A stretch of DNA of 64,000 nucleotides from Methylobacterium amylolyticum (lineage in GTDB: Bacteria; Pseudomonadota; Alphaproteobacteria; Rhizobiales; Beijerinckiaceae): positions 248,001-312,000 of the forward strand of contig NZ_JAUYZI010000001.1 of the NCBI RefSeq assembly GCF_030700245.1, read 5' to 3'. Below the pieces are notes generated by a model. The model was not told the DNA's origin and ran no database searches. It saw nothing but the letters and a program-made list of their open reading frames with translations. The position numbers and the translations under genes are program-made. Of this stretch, positions 9,603 through 18,069 are shown in pieces (position 1 is the stretch's first letter; each line of letters begins with the position of its first letter).

Positions 9603-10058
9603 TCAGGTGCGAAGCTCGACGGCGAGCATCTCGCCCTCCGCGCAGGTCTCGCCGCCGGCCGCGAGCGCCAGCGCGACGACGGCCTTGCGGCCCTCCAGCG
9701 ACACCAGCCGGCCGGTGACGAGCAGTTCCGCGCCGAGCGGCGTCGGCCGCCGGAAGTCGACGCGCAGCGAGGCGGTCACGAACCGGATCGGCGGCCCGTC
9801 GTCGCCGAGCGCCCGGCCGCGGGCCCGGTTGGCGAAGGCCGCGGCGGAGGCCGTGCCGTGGCAGTCGAGCAGCGAGGCGATCAGGCCGCCGTAGACGTTG
9901 TCCGGCACGCCGCCGCTGTGGCGCCGGTCCGGCGTGAACCGGGCCTCGGTCCGGTCCTCCAGCAGGTAGCTCTTGAGGTGCAGTCCGGCGGGGTTGGCCG
10001 GCCCGCAGCCGTAGCAGTGGGCGAAGGTCGGCGGGTAATGGTCCTGGATCGCTCGCAT
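9603..10058 (-). CDS. PaaI-like hotdog-fold thioesterase
   Basis: 151-residue hotdog-fold protein, probably an acyl-CoA thioesterase. It has an N-terminal CYGCGPANPAGLHLKSY segment, with a paired-cysteine GCGPxNPxGL motif common in this group, then a central helix segment VYGGLIASLLDCHGTASAAA in which the Asp is the likely catalytic carboxylate, and ends with FRRPTPLG and a beta-rich C-terminus. The ATG follows GGAGGAGACCCC. It is same-strand and 23 nt downstream of the AEC transporter, so probably cotranscribed with it. The substrate cannot be predicted. Confidence 0.8.
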   Translation of the reverse strand: MRAIQDHYPPTFAHCYGCGPANPAGLHLKSYLLEDRTEARFTPDRRHSGGVPDNVYGGLIASLLDCHGTASAAAFANRARGRALGDDGPPIRFVTASLRVDFRRPTPLGAELLVTGRLVSLEGRKAVVALALAAGGETCAEGEMLAVELRT

Positions 10059-10081
10059 GGGGTCTCCTCCGCGGGGCTTCG

Positions 10082-11011
10082 TCAGAGCCGGACGATCGCG
10101 TCGAGGCCGACCAGCACCAGCGGCAGGACGGCGATCGCCAGGACCGTCTGCGTCGCGGTGATGCCGGCCATCAGCGGCGCGTCGCCGCCGAGCTGGCGCG
10201 CCATGACGTAGGCGGACGAGGCGGTCGGCAGCGCCTGGAACAGCAGCGCCGTGGTCAGAGCCGGCCCGTCCAGCCCGAGCGGCGCGGCGACCAGCACGGT
10301 GACGGCGGGCATCGCCAGGAACTTCATCGCCGAGGACGAGACGACCGGGCGCACCCAGTGCCGCGCCGCCCGGAATTCGAGCGCCGCGCCGATGCACAGG
10401 AGGCCGAGCGGCAGCGCCGCCGCGCCGAGCGCCCGCAGGGCCGGCTCCAGCCCCGCCGGGATGCCGAGCCCGAGCGCCTGGAAGGCGATGCCGCCGAACG
10501 ATCCCAGCACCAGCGGGTTGGTGGCGACCTGCCTGAGGATGCCGCGCCCGGTCAGCCGCGCCGATCCGTGCCGGGCGAAGACCAGCACGCAGAGGATGTT
10601 GACGGTCGGCACGATCGCGGCGTTGCAGATCGCCGCGAGCGCCAGGCCCTTCGCGCCGAACAGTCCGGTCGCGAGCGTGACGCCGACGTAGTTGTTGAAG
10701 CGCACGCTCCCCTGGAACACCGAGGTGAAGGCCGGGCCCTCTACCCCCAGGAGCGGCCGCAGGGCGACGACGAGCACGGCCACGGCGACCGTCGAGAGCA
10801 CCAGCGTCAGGGCGAGCTCGCCCACCGGCAGTGCCTCCAGCCGCGCGGTGGCGAGGCCGTGGAAGAACAGGCACGGAACGAGGACGTAGTAGCAGAGTCG
10901 CTCGGCCTGCGGCCAGAACCGGTCGTCGAGGAAGCGGCGGTGCCGCAGCAGGGCGCCGAGCCCGATCAGCACCACGATCGGCAACAGGGCCAGGAGGACG
11001 GCGCCGGTCAC
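10082..11011 (-). CDS. AEC family transporter (auxin efflux carrier type)
   Basis: Inner-membrane carrier of the AEC family (PF03547 type), which includes malate/malonate and auxin-like efflux proteins. The 309-residue product is almost entirely hydrophobic, about ten helices in two halves around a central charged loop, with FNNYVGVTLATGLFG in helix 4/5 and SSAYVMARQLGGD near the end of the second half. I chose the GTG at 11011 because the frame upstream reads as an Arg/His-rich stretch unlike a membrane protein. The divergent LysR gene at 11230 is the natural candidate regulator. The substrate is unknown. Confidence 0.85.
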   Translation of the reverse strand: MTGAVLLALLPIVVLIGLGALLRHRRFLDDRFWPQAERLCYYVLVPCLFFHGLATARLEALPVGELALTLVLSTVAVAVLVVALRPLLGVEGPAFTSVFQGSVRFNNYVGVTLATGLFGAKGLALAAICNAAIVPTVNILCVLVFARHGSARLTGRGILRQVATNPLVLGSFGGIAFQALGLGIPAGLEPALRALGAAALPLGLLCIGAALEFRAARHWVRPVVSSSAMKFLAMPAVTVLVAAPLGLDGPALTTALLFQALPTASSAYVMARQLGGDAPLMAGITATQTVLAIAVLPLVLVGLDAIVRL

Positions 11012-11229
11012 GGCCGGGCGACCGGGATCGCCCCGATGCCGGGCCCTCCCCCGATGCCGGGCGATCGGTCGGTGGCGGTCGACGTGGTTCGGGCGGCTGT
11101 CGTCATGCCGCTGACCTACCACCCAGAAACCACGAGGAAAAATTCTGAATTCTCGACCGTCCAATGATATCATCTCATCGATGACGCCGCGCCGTCGACC
11201 CGGCGCCGGGTCGGGGAGAGGATCGGGTC
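11012..11229. promoter_or_regulatory. Divergent AEC/LysR control region
   Basis: 218 nt between the divergent starts. The AT-richer stretch 11135-11180 stands out in this GC-rich DNA and holds the perfect palindrome ATGATATCAT (11164-11173) and the dyad GAATTC, next to the LysR gene. This is where a LysR autoregulatory site would be expected; the exact operator is not assigned. Confidence 0.5.
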
Positions 11230-12129
11230 ATGTCGCTGCGCGCCCTGCGGACCCTGCACGCCATCGTCCGGCACGGCTCCTTCGCCCGGGCGGGCGAGGC
11301 CGTCGGGCTCACGCAATCGGCGGTCAGCCTTCAGGTGAAGGGTCTGGAGGACGAGTTCGGCGCGGCCCTGTTCGACCGGTCCCGCCGGCTGCCGCGGCTC
11401 ACCGCGGCGGGCACGATCGTGGTCGAGCGCTCACGCGACGTGCTGGCCCTCTACGACGGGATCGCGGCGGCGCTCGGCGACGAGCAGGCGCTCGCCGGGC
11501 GCCTGCGGCTCGGCGCGGTACAGACCGCCCTGTCCGGCGTGCTGCCGGAGGCGCTGGCCGCCCTCAGCCGCTCGCACCCGCGCGTGCGGGTCCACGTCTC
11601 GGCGGGACTGTCGGTGCAGCTCGCCCTGCGGCTCGCCGCCGGGGAGCTCGACGCCGCCGTGACGACCGAGCCGGTCCGGCCCCACCCGCCGGACCTGACC
11701 TGGACGCCCCTCTACGAGGACCGCTTCTGGCTGCTCGCGCCGCCCGGCCACGGCGGGGAGCAGCCGCGCGCGCTGCTGACCGAGCTGCCGTTCATCCGCT
11801 TCGACAGCCAGACCTGGGCCGGCCGCGTGATCGACCGGGAGCTGCGGCGGATGCGGCTGGAGGTCCGGGAGGAGATGGTGCTGGACAGCCTGGAGGCGAT
11901 CGTGCGGATGGTCGAGCGCGGTCTCGGGGTCGCGATCGTCCCGCTGTCCGACGACAGCCTCGCGGGCCTGCGCCTGACCGCCCGGCCGTTCGGAGACCCG
12001 CACCTGTTCCGGCGCATCGTGCTGCTGGAGCGGTCGGACCGGAGCGGCGGCCGGCTCGCCGCCGCCCTCGCCGAGGCCGTGACGACGATCAAGGCCGGCC
12101 GGGTCGCGCCGCCCGATCCGGGGCGCTAG
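11230..12129 (+). CDS. LysR family transcriptional regulator
   Basis: LysR-type regulator, 299 residues. The N-terminal winged helix-turn-helix (RALRTLHAIVRHGSFARAGEAVGLTQSAVSLQVKGLE, residues 3-38) is followed by a linker helix and a type 2 periplasmic-binding-protein effector domain in two lobes (from about residue 90). The ATG follows GGGGAGAGGATCGGGTC. It is divergent from the AEC transporter, the classic arrangement in which a LysR protein controls its neighbour and itself. The effector is unknown, possibly the transported acid. Confidence 0.93.
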   Translation: MSLRALRTLHAIVRHGSFARAGEAVGLTQSAVSLQVKGLEDEFGAALFDRSRRLPRLTAAGTIVVERSRDVLALYDGIAAALGDEQALAGRLRLGAVQTALSGVLPEALAALSRSHPRVRVHVSAGLSVQLALRLAAGELDAAVTTEPVRPHPPDLTWTPLYEDRFWLLAPPGHGGEQPRALLTELPFIRFDSQTWAGRVIDRELRRMRLEVREEMVLDSLEAIVRMVERGLGVAIVPLSDDSLAGLRLTARPFGDPHLFRRIVLLERSDRSGGRLAAALAEAVTTIKAGRVAPPDPGR

Positions 12130-12263
12130 AGCGCTCGCCGCCGAGGCGGACACCGGCTCGGCGCGAGAGCGCGCGTCGAAACGAAGGCTCGAAGCCGTGC
12201 CCGACGGCAACGCGCAGAGCACACGGCAGTCCGGAGTGCAGCCCCGCGGATCCCATCAGACCC

Positions 12264-12377
12264 CCTCATCCTGAGGCGCCCCTTGCCGTGGCAAGGGGCC
12301 TCGAAGGAGCCCTCCAGAGGGCGCCGTGATCCCTGGAGCCCTCCTTCGAGGCCGCTCCGCGGCACCTCAGGATGAGG
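12264..12377. repeat. Palindromic dispersed repeat, family 1, copy 2
   Basis: 114-bp copy of the 5797-5907 element, with the same terminal CCTCATCCTGAGG / CCTCAGGATGAGG arms and inner GGCCTCGAAGGAG / CTCCTTCGAGGCC arms; the loop differs. It fills most of the 330-bp gap between the LysR gene and the aldo/keto reductase. Confidence 0.85.
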
Positions 12378-12421
12378 AACAGGGTCGGATGCGCCGCCCG
12401 GCACGCACCGTCATGGACCGT

Positions 12422-12447
12422 GTTGCAACGCGATCGGGAACGGCTCT
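12422..12447 (+). repeat. Short dispersed repeat, family 2
   Basis: The 25-bp core TTGCAACGCGATCGGGAACGGCTCT (12423-12447; quoted here as TTGCAACGCGATCGG plus GAACGGCTCT) recurs inverted at 22860-22883, inside the DUF805 gene. It lies in the 3' flank of the aldo/keto reductase gene. Confidence 0.75.
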
Positions 12448-12461
12448 CGCGGCCCGGACGC

Positions 12462-13289
12462 TCAGCAGAAGGTCGCCGGGTCCGGCCCGATCCGCCCGTC
12501 CGGCCGGTCGAGCCCGGCGATCCGCGCCATCTCGGCCTCGCTCAGGCTGAAGTCGAACACCGAAATGTTCTCGACGATGCGCTCGGGGCGGGCGGTCTTC
12601 GGGATGGCGACGCAGCCGAGCTGGACGTGCCAGCGCAGCACCACCTGGGCCGGCGTCCTGCCGTGCGCCTGCGCGATGGCGACGATCGCCGGGTCGTTCA
12701 GCTCCTTGCCCTGTCCCAGCGGGCTCCACGATTCGGTGACGATCCCGAGGCGGGAATCGTCCGCCCGCGGCGCCTTGCGCTGGAAGTGCGGGTGCAGCTC
12801 GATCTGGTTGACCGCAGGGGTCACGCCGGTCTCGCCGATCAGCACCGCGAGGTTCTCGGGCGTGAAGTTCGACACGCCGATCGACTTGACCCGGCCCGAT
12901 TCGCGCAGCGCGATCATCGCCTTCCACGTCTCGACGAACAGGCGCTGGCGCGGGCACGGCCAGTGGATCAGGTAGAGATCGACGTAATCGACCCCGAGCC
13001 GCTTCAGGCTCTCGTCGAAGGCCTTGCGCGTCTCGTCCCGGCCCTGGCGGTCGTTCCAGAGCTTGGTGGTCAGGACGATCTCCTCGCGCGGCACGCCGGC
13101 CTCGCGCACCGCGCGGCCGACGCCGGCCTCGTTGCCGTAGATCGCCGCGGTGTCGATCAGCCGGTAGCCGGCCTTGAGCGCCCGGCCGACGATGTCCGGG
13201 GCCTGGGCGTCCGAGAGCTGCCAGCAGCCGAAGCCGATCTGCGGGATCGCGCGGCCGTCGTTGAGCGTCAGGGTCGGGACGGGGGCCAT
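12462..13289 (-). CDS. Aldo/keto reductase
   Basis: NADPH-dependent carbonyl reductase of the AKR superfamily, closest in outline to the 2,5-diketo-D-gluconate reductase group. The TIM-barrel active site is complete: [13 protein letters not shown] (Asp and Tyr), LTTKLWN (Lys) and [10 protein letters not shown] (His). NADP binding is marked by the ESWSPLGQG loop and [13 protein letters not shown] near the C-terminus. 275 residues is typical. The gene is monocistronic and divergent from paoA; a shared role in aldehyde handling is tempting but unproven. Confidence 0.92.
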   Translation of the reverse strand: MAPVPTLTLNDGRAIPQIGFGCWQLSDAQAPDIVGRALKAGYRLIDTAAIYGNEAGVGRAVREAGVPREEIVLTTKLWNDRQGRDETRKAFDESLKRLGVDYVDLYLIHWPCPRQRLFVETWKAMIALRESGRVKSIGVSNFTPENLAVLIGETGVTPAVNQIELHPHFQRKAPRADDSRLGIVTESWSPLGQGKELNDPAIVAIAQAHGRTPAQVVLRWHVQLGCVAIPKTARPERIVENISVFDFSLSEAEMARIAGLDRPDGRIGPDPATFC

Positions 13290-13488
13290 GCGGCTCTCCT
13301 CGCGCGGCGTCGGGACTGCCCCTCACCTGTGGCAGGCGGGCCGCGCGATCCAGTGCTGCGCGACTGTCCCCGCGTCCCTCGGGCGCAGTCTGGAGCGGAT
13401 CCAACCTGGGCGTGCAGCGTTCCCCAGCGGAATTCCAGCGGCCCCGCGCTCCGTCGCGCCCCGCGCCTCGCCCTCACGGGACGACAGC

Positions 13489-14175
13489 ATGACAGACCAG
13501 ACTCCGAAGAGGCCGCTCGCGCCGACGCGGCGCGCCGTGGTGGAGGGCTGCGCGCTGGCCGGCGCGGCCGCCGGCATGGCCGGTCTCGGCTTCCGGGCCG
13601 TCCCGGCGGCGGCCGCGCCGGCCGCTCCGGCCATCCCCGCCGCCCCCGGCGATCCCGCCCCGCAGACGATGCCGGTCCGGCTCACCGTGAACGGGGCTCC
13701 GCGCGACCTCGTGCTCGACACCCGCACGACGCTCCTCGACGCCCTGCGCGAGCACCTCGCCCTCACCGGCACGAAGAAGGGCTGCGACCACGGCCAGTGC
13801 GGCGCCTGCACGGTGCTGGTCGAGGGCCGGCGGATCAACGCCTGCCTGACGCTCGCGGCGATGCACGAGGGCGACGCGATCACCACGATCGAGGGCCTCG
13901 CGGACGGCGACGCGCTCCACCCGATGCAGGCCGCCTTCATCGCGCATGACGGCTTCCAGTGCGGCTACTGCACGCCCGGCCAGATCTGCTCGGCGGTGGG
14001 GATGCTGGGCGAGGCCAAGGCCGGCTGGCCGAGCCACGTGACCGAGGACGTGGCGGCCGCGCCCGCCCTGAGCGACGACGAGATCCGCGAGCGGATGAGC
14101 GGCAACCTCTGCCGCTGCTCGGCCTACCCGAACATCGTCGCGGCGATCCGCGACACCGCCGGGTCGAACCTGTGA
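13489..14175 (+). CDS. paoA: Aldehyde oxidoreductase [2Fe-2S] subunit, Tat-exported (PaoA type)
   Basis: Small iron-sulfur subunit of a periplasmic molybdenum aldehyde oxidoreductase. A twin-arginine signal ([17 protein letters not shown]) and Ala-rich stretch occupy residues 1-55. Next comes a plant-type [2Fe-2S] domain ([16 protein letters not shown], then INAC), followed by an all-helical second [2Fe-2S] domain ([10 protein letters not shown] and [11 protein letters not shown]). The start is the ATG at 13489. It is 10 nt from paoB and in operon with paoC. The Tat signal and the three-gene order match the E. coli PaoABC enzyme, which oxidises aromatic and other aldehydes to acids. Confidence 0.93.
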   Translation: MTDQTPKRPLAPTRRAVVEGCALAGAAAGMAGLGFRAVPAAAAPAAPAIPAAPGDPAPQTMPVRLTVNGAPRDLVLDTRTTLLDALREHLALTGTKKGCDHGQCGACTVLVEGRRINACLTLAAMHEGDAITTIEGLADGDALHPMQAAFIAHDGFQCGYCTPGQICSAVGMLGEAKAGWPSHVTEDVAAAPALSDDEIRERMSGNLCRCSAYPNIVAAIRDTAGSNL

Positions 14176-14185
14176 GGGGGCGGAC

Positions 14186-15160
14186 ATGAAGGCTTTCACC
14201 TACGAGCGCCCCGCCAGCATCGCCGACGCGGCCCGGCTCGCGGCCGAGCGGCCGAACGCCAAGTTCATCGCCGGCGGCACCAACCTCCTCGACCTGATGA
14301 AATTGCAGGTCGAGACCCCCGCCACCCTGATCGACGTCAACCGGCTGCCGCTCGACCGGGTCGAGGACACGTCCGAGGGCGGCCTGCGGGTCGGCGCGCT
14401 GGTGCGCAATGCCGACCTCGCCGCCCATCCGCGGGTGCGCAAGGACTACGCGGTGCTGGCCAAGGCCCTGCTCGCCGGCGCCTCGGGGCAGCTCCGCAAC
14501 CGGGCGACGACCGCCGGCAACCTGCTCCAGCGGACCCGCTGCTACTATTTCTACGACACGTCCATGCCCTGCAATAAGCGCGAGCCCGGCTCCGGCTGCT
14601 CGGCGATCGGCGGGTTCAACCGGATCATGGCAGTGCTCGGCACCTCCGAGGCGTGCATCGCCACCAACCCCTCCGACATGAACGTCGCGCTGCGGGCGCT
14701 CGACGCGACGGTGGAGACCGTCGACGCGCGGGGCGGATCCCGAACGATCCCGATCGCGGATTTCCACCGCCTGCCCGGCGACACGCCGCAGGTCGAGACG
14801 GACCTGAAGCCCGGCGAGATGATCACCGCGGTGACGCTGCCGAAGCCGGTGCCCGGTACGCACATCTACCGGAAGGTGCGCGACCGCGCCTCCTACGCCT
14901 TCGCCACCGTCTCGGTGGCCGCCGTGATCGGCGCCGACAAGGGCGGCAGGGTCGAGGCCGCGCGCCTCGCCTTCGGCGGTCTCGCGCACAAGCCGTGGCG
15001 GGTGGCCGAGGCGGAGGCGGCCCTCGTCCGGACCGGCTCGGCCGACGCCGCCGCCGACGCGGTGCTGGCTGGCGCGCGCGGCTACGGGTCCAACGACTTC
15101 AAGATCCCGCTGACCCGCCGGACCCTGCGCGCCGTGATGGCGCAGGCGACCCGGGCCTGA
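14186..15160 (+). CDS. paoB: Aldehyde oxidoreductase FAD-binding subunit (PaoB type)
   Basis: FAD subunit of the molybdenum aldehyde oxidoreductase, 324 residues. The FAD-binding motif [15 protein letters not shown] is at residues 25-39 and [18 protein letters not shown] at 98-115. Unlike the plain xanthine dehydrogenase FAD subunit, it has the Cys-rich insertion of the PaoB group, with Cys119, Cys129, Cys138 and Cys157 available for an extra [4Fe-4S] cluster. It lacks a signal peptide and would be exported in complex with PaoA. It lies between paoA and paoC. Confidence 0.93.
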   Translation: MKAFTYERPASIADAARLAAERPNAKFIAGGTNLLDLMKLQVETPATLIDVNRLPLDRVEDTSEGGLRVGALVRNADLAAHPRVRKDYAVLAKALLAGASGQLRNRATTAGNLLQRTRCYYFYDTSMPCNKREPGSGCSAIGGFNRIMAVLGTSEACIATNPSDMNVALRALDATVETVDARGGSRTIPIADFHRLPGDTPQVETDLKPGEMITAVTLPKPVPGTHIYRKVRDRASYAFATVSVAAVIGADKGGRVEAARLAFGGLAHKPWRVAEAEAALVRTGSADAAADAVLAGARGYGSNDFKIPLTRRTLRAVMAQATRA

Positions 15161-15212
15161 CCCGCGCGACCTCGATCCCGCGAACCCGATCCCTACGACA
15201 AGGACCGTCGTC

Positions 15213-17438
15213 ATGGAGATGAACCAGCCGATCGGCCGCACGCCGCTCGACGACCGGCCGGACGGGCTCGTCGGCCGCCCCCTCGACCGGGTCGACGGCC
15301 CGCTGAAGGTGACGGGCCGCGCGCCCTACGCCTACGAGGTCCGTGAGCTGGCCGACCCCGCCTACGGCTTCATCGTGCCGGCGACAGTCAGCGCCGGCAC
15401 GATCCGCGCGATCGACGCCGACGCCGCCCGCCGCGCCCCCGGCGTCATCCTCGTGATGACCCACGAGAACGTGCCGGAGCAGGGCGAGAAGAAGGAGCAG
15501 GTCTGGCCCCAGCTCGCGGGCACGCAGGTGCGGTTCCGCGGCCAGCCGGTGGCCTTCGTCGTGGCCGAGACCTTCGAGCAGGCGCGCGCCGCGGCGATGC
15601 TGGTCGCGGTCACCTACGACCGGTCGAAGCCCAAGGGTCTGCTGCGCGAGAATCTGGCGGCGGCCTACGAGCCGAAGCCCGTGAATTCGCCCCCCGACTC
15701 GGCGCTCGGCGATTTCGACGCGGCCTTCGCCGCCGCGCCCGTGCGGATCGATGCCGAGTATACGACCCCGGTCCAGATCCACGCGCAGATGGAGCCGCAC
15801 GCGACCATCGCCGCCTGGGACGGCGACCGGGTGACCCTCCACACCGCCAACCAGATGCTCAACCGCGGCCAGAAATCCCTGGCCGCGGTGCTCAAGCTGC
15901 CGCCCGAGAACGTCCGGCTGGTGAGCCGCTACATCGGCGGCGGTTTCGGCTCCAAGCTCCAGCCCCTGCCCGAGGCGACGCTGGCCGCGCTCGCCGCCCG
16001 GGTGGTCCGCCGCCCGGTGAAGGTGGCGCTGACCCGCCAGCAGGAATTCTCGGTCGGCACCCACCGGACCGACACGATCCAGCGGATCCGGCTGGGCGCG
16101 GACCGCGACGGGCGCCTCCAGGCCATCGCCCACGAATCGTGGTCGGACACGGCCGAGGGCGACGGGTTCTTCGAGACCTCGGCCAACGTCACGCGCTCGC
16201 TCTACGCCGCCGCCAACCGGGTGACGCGCCACCGGCTCGTCAACCTCAACGTGCCGCTCGCCTCGGCGATGCGCGCGCCGGGCGAGGCCGTGGGCCAGCT
16301 CGCCTTCGAGTGCGCCATGGACGAGCTGGCCGAGCGCCTCAAGCTCGACCCGATCGAGCTGCGCGTGCGCAACGAGCCCGCCGAGGATCCCGAGAAGAAG
16401 GTGCCGTTCTCGGTCCGGCAGCTCGTGCCGTGCATGCGCGAGGGCGCGCGGCTGTTCGGCTGGGACGGGCGCGCGGCGCCGGGCACCCGGCGCGAGGGCG
16501 ACTGGCTCGTGGGCATGGGCATGTCGGCGGCCGCCCGCCTCAACCCGCTGATGGCCTCCTCCGCCAAGGTGCGGCTGGGGCCGGACGGCGTGCTGACGGT
16601 GCGGATGGCGATGACCGACATCGGCACCGGCACCTACACGATCCTCACCCAGATCGCCGCCGAGATGCTGGGCCTGCCCCCGAACCGCGTGCGGGTGGAA
16701 CTCGGCGACACCGACCTCCCCTACGCGTCCGGGTCCGGCGGCTCGTTCGGCGCCGGCTCGGCCGGCTCGGCGCTCTACGTCGCCTGCGACAACCTCCGGA
16801 AGGCGCTGATCCGGGCCGGCGACCTCAACCCGGACGGCGCGGTGTTCCGCGACGGGGCGGTCACCTCGGGCAACCGCACGGAATCGCTCGCCAATCTCGC
16901 CGGCAGGACCGGGATGGAGGAGGCGGGCGAGATCAAGCCCGGCGAAATGAAGGCGAAGTTCTCGCAATACTCCTACGGGGCGCATTTCGCCGAGGTCGGC
17001 GTCGATGCCGAGACGGGCGAGATCCGCCTGCGCCGGATGCTCGGCGTGTTCACCGGCGGGCGCATCCTCAACGCCAAGACCGCCCGCAGCCAGGCGATCG
17101 GCGGCATGACCTTCGGCGTCGGCGCGGCGCTGATGGAGGAGGCGGTGACCGACCCGCGCCACAGCTACTACGTCAACCACGATCTGGCCGAGTACCACGT
17201 GCCCGTCCACGCCGACGTGCCGGCGATCGACGCGGTCTTCCTGCCCGAGCTCGACGACAAGGCGAACCCGCTCAAGAGCAAGGGGCTCGGCGAGCTCGGC
17301 ATCTGCGGGGCCGGCGCGGCGCTGGCCAACGCCGTCTACAACGCCACCGGGATCCGCATCCGCGACTATCCCCTGACCCTCGACAAGGTGCTGAAGGGGT
17401 TCGAGGAGCGGGAGGGTCAGGCCCAGCGCCGGACCTGA
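15213..17438 (+). CDS. paoC: Aldehyde oxidoreductase molybdenum cofactor subunit (PaoC type)
   Basis: Catalytic subunit binding the molybdopterin cytosine dinucleotide cofactor. 741 residues with an N-terminal a/b hammerhead domain (DGPLKVTGRAPYAYEV), then cofactor-binding segments YIGGGFGSK, RAPGEAVGQLAFE and SGGSFGAGSAGSA. The essential general-base glutamate is in GLGELG, at Glu694. It has no signal peptide, as expected for piggy-back Tat export with PaoA. paoD, the MocA/XdhC-like insertase that follows in E. coli, is absent here; the next gene is an unrelated small protein on the other strand. Confidence 0.94.
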   Translation: MEMNQPIGRTPLDDRPDGLVGRPLDRVDGPLKVTGRAPYAYEVRELADPAYGFIVPATVSAGTIRAIDADAARRAPGVILVMTHENVPEQGEKKEQVWPQLAGTQVRFRGQPVAFVVAETFEQARAAAMLVAVTYDRSKPKGLLRENLAAAYEPKPVNSPPDSALGDFDAAFAAAPVRIDAEYTTPVQIHAQMEPHATIAAWDGDRVTLHTANQMLNRGQKSLAAVLKLPPENVRLVSRYIGGGFGSKLQPLPEATLAALAARVVRRPVKVALTRQQEFSVGTHRTDTIQRIRLGADRDGRLQAIAHESWSDTAEGDGFFETSANVTRSLYAAANRVTRHRLVNLNVPLASAMRAPGEAVGQLAFECAMDELAERLKLDPIELRVRNEPAEDPEKKVPFSVRQLVPCMREGARLFGWDGRAAPGTRREGDWLVGMGMSAAARLNPLMASSAKVRLGPDGVLTVRMAMTDIGTGTYTILTQIAAEMLGLPPNRVRVELGDTDLPYASGSGGSFGAGSAGSALYVACDNLRKALIRAGDLNPDGAVFRDGAVTSGNRTESLANLAGRTGMEEAGEIKPGEMKAKFSQYSYGAHFAEVGVDAETGEIRLRRMLGVFTGGRILNAKTARSQAIGGMTFGVGAALMEEAVTDPRHSYYVNHDLAEYHVPVHADVPAIDAVFLPELDDKANPLKSKGLGELGICGAGAALANAVYNATGIRIRDYPLTLDKVLKGFEEREGQAQRRT

Positions 17439-17471
17439 CCCGCGGCGGCGCGTCGTCGTCCCGGCGCGCGC

Positions 17472-17756
17472 TTACGCCGCGGCGGGCTGCGGCACATCGG
17501 CGGGCGGCTCGCGGAACAGGGCCGTGCAGCCCGATCCGCGGTGCATGCTCAGGATCGAGGCTCGGTCGATCTCCGGGTGCGCCGCCAGCACCTTGCGCAC
17601 GCAGGTCAGCACCTTGTCGTACTGGGCGGCGTCGAAGTTCGGTTCGAGCGGGCTCACCGCGATGTAGGTCTCGACCACGAGCACGCGCTCGGCGCGCTCG
17701 CGACCGACGTCGACGGCGATCCAGGAGGACTTGATCAGGCTTGTGCTTGCGAGCAT
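17472..17756 (-). CDS. Small protein of unknown function (94 aa)
   Basis: Not recognised. The 94-residue product looks like a folded cytoplasmic alpha/beta protein: a beta-like WIAVDVG and VLVVETYIAVSPL, a helix YDKVLTCVRKVLAAHP, then SILSMHRGSGCTALFREPP and an Ala/Pro tail. There is no signal peptide or membrane segment. It converges on paoC, 33 nt from its stop. Codon use matches the neighbours and it has a plausible upstream region, so I believe it is real. Confidence 0.55.
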   Translation of the reverse strand: MLASTSLIKSSWIAVDVGRERAERVLVVETYIAVSPLEPNFDAAQYDKVLTCVRKVLAAHPEIDRASILSMHRGSGCTALFREPPADVPQPAAA

Positions 17757-18069
17757 GGGCGTTCCCCGTTCGGCGAGACGTGTTCTTGCGTGACCGGCTC
17801 GGAGGCCGGACCGTGATCGGGATGATGTACCGCCCTGAAACGTAAGCCAAGGGCATCGCCCCGGGCATCCGGCGCCGTATCCTCCGGATCGTGTCCCGGG
17901 CCGGTCCGAAGCCCCTGTCCGGAGAACCGGTTTCGGGTGCCTGGGATCCCCGGCCGGTTCGATGACGAGCGCGACGCGTTTTCAGCGTCCGGGGCGTTCG
18001 GCGCTGTACAGACGGTCGCGGCTGAGTAGGCTCTCGCCCGTCCCCGGCGGGGGAGCAGCGAGGTTCCTC
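17757..18069. other. Intergenic region, nothing recognised
   Basis: 313 nt between the divergent 94-residue protein and the formyltransferase-like gene. It should carry both promoters. I see no tRNA, strong hairpin or repeat copy in it. Confidence 0.4.

Noticed and set aside
17757..18069. Search for a tRNA or small RNA in this gap
   Set aside because: No cloverleaf arms or strong hairpin were seen.
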